NCBI GenBank assembly: GCA_021784835.1
Contig: JAJYHI010000131.1
Coordinates: 1 to 12,825 of the forward strand
DNA from: a bacterium
Lineage (GTDB): Bacteria; SZUA-79; Acidulodesulfobacterales; Acidulodesulfobacteraceae
Length of the DNA stretch: 12,825 bases
Reading direction: 5' to 3'
Shown piece by piece: positions 12,341 to 12,825 of the stretch (the first letter of the stretch is position 1; every line of letters begins with the position of its first letter). Under the pieces are notes generated by a model. That model saw only the letters and a list, made by a program, of their open reading frames with translations. It was not told the DNA's origin and did not search any database. The translations under genes were made by a program, and so were the position numbers.

Positions 12341-12825
12341 ATGGAAAAAACGGAAAATTTTAACGTTAAAAACCTTAATGCCGCAGGATTTATCGAAGCA
12401 TTGTTAAGCTCAAAGTCTCTCGGGGTTTTTATCTACCAGAAAGACTGCAAAATAATCCATTCAAACCAAGCGTTCAGGGAATTCATAGGCTATTCCGAAG
12501 ACGAACTCAAGAACATAACGCCTTATGACATAATAGCCGATGAATACAGAGCGGAAGTTAAAAAACTTAACGAAAGAAGAATAAACGGGGAAATTTTTGC
12601 CGCCGAGCAAATAAACCATATACACGTTACGAAAGAAGGCGAGTTCAAGCCTACCATAGTATTTGCATATACCGTACTTTATGACGGCAAACCTGCCGGA
12701 CTGGTTATAGTGCAGGATGTTTCAAAGCAAAAAATGTACGACGGCTTGTTTCGTTCTTTTAAGTCGCTTGAAACTATGTATGCTACGCTGTCCGAAGTTA
12801 ACCAGATTATAGTAAGGGCAAAAGA
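12341..12825 (+). CDS. PAS-domain sensory/signalling protein, 5' part
   Basis: 161 codons are visible and the frame is open at the right edge. Residues about 17-131 form one PAS domain: LGVFIYQKDCKIIHSNQAFR, then EFIGYSEDELKNITPYDIIA and, near the end, GKPAGLVIVQDVSKQK. A linker follows (SFKSLETMYATLSEVNQIIVRAK) of the kind that in other proteins leads into a GAF, GGDEF/EAL or histidine-kinase module; which output domain follows cannot be seen. No N-terminal membrane segment is present, so this part is cytoplasmic. The ATG fits the start of the PAS helix; no strong Shine-Dalgarno sequence is seen in the A+T-rich leader. Cofactor binding cannot be judged from this part. It is separated by 206 bp from the tRNA and probably has its own promoter. 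Confidence 0.85.
   Translation, partial: MEKTENFNVKNLNAAGFIEALLSSKSLGVFIYQKDCKIIHSNQAFREFIGYSEDELKNITPYDIIADEYRAEVKKLNERRINGEIFAAEQINHIHVTKEGEFKPTIVFAYTVLYDGKPAGLVIVQDVSKQKMYDGLFRSFKSLETMYATLSEVNQIIVRAK

Overview
The window looks like an A+T-rich bacterial chromosome segment. Strong Shine-Dalgarno sites precede several genes (for example before the arginine decarboxylase, the IscU homologue and the NifS homologue), GTG/TTG starts are common, and a tRNA gene has its CCA encoded. A textbook IscR type-1 operator and IscU/TusA-type sulfur genes point to a proteobacterium-like, probably anaerobic or sulfur-cycling organism. I cannot fix the taxon from sequence alone; a sulfur-cycling deltaproteobacterial-type lineage would fit but is a guess.

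Layout. (1) Positions 1-2815 look like the decayed edge of a mobile island: a truncated type I restriction subunit (hsdR), an intact AlbA_2/Schlafen-type DNA-binding plus HATPase-like regulator, four perfect 11-bp tandem repeats, a relic of a tyrosine recombinase, and the last 17 nt of a tRNA-Gly-like 3' end that may be an old attachment site. (2) A solitary HIT-family hydrolase (2997-3395). (3) A polyamine cluster, 3659-5989: spermidine synthase, agmatinase and pyruvoyl-dependent arginine decarboxylase, together making putrescine from arginine via agmatine and then spermidine. (4) An extended -10 promoter, a nested G+C-rich hairpin, and an envelope/glycan cluster, 6155-9911: a flippase-like membrane protein, an MJ1255-type GT-B glycosyltransferase, a GT2 glycosyltransferase and a polyprenyl-phosphate glycosyltransferase. 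(5) An iron-sulfur/sulfur-transfer operon, 9922-12041: IscR-type operator over a sigma70-like promoter, then an IscU/NifU-type scaffold, a TusA-family sulfur carrier and a NifS/IscS homologue. (6) tRNA-Val(CAC), and the start of a PAS-domain signalling protein cut by the right edge.

The most interesting system is region 5. The NifS/IscS homologue keeps the fold and the mobile catalytic Cys, but the lysine that normally binds PLP is Arg (PHRFYGPKG), the Gln that contacts PLP is Thr, and the Arg that normally holds the substrate carboxylate is Leu. It sits with IscU and TusA under an IscR-type site, suggesting an Fe-S assembly operon whose 'desulfurase' does not use classical PLP/cysteine chemistry and may instead relay persulfide sulfur. 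This is inference from residues and context.
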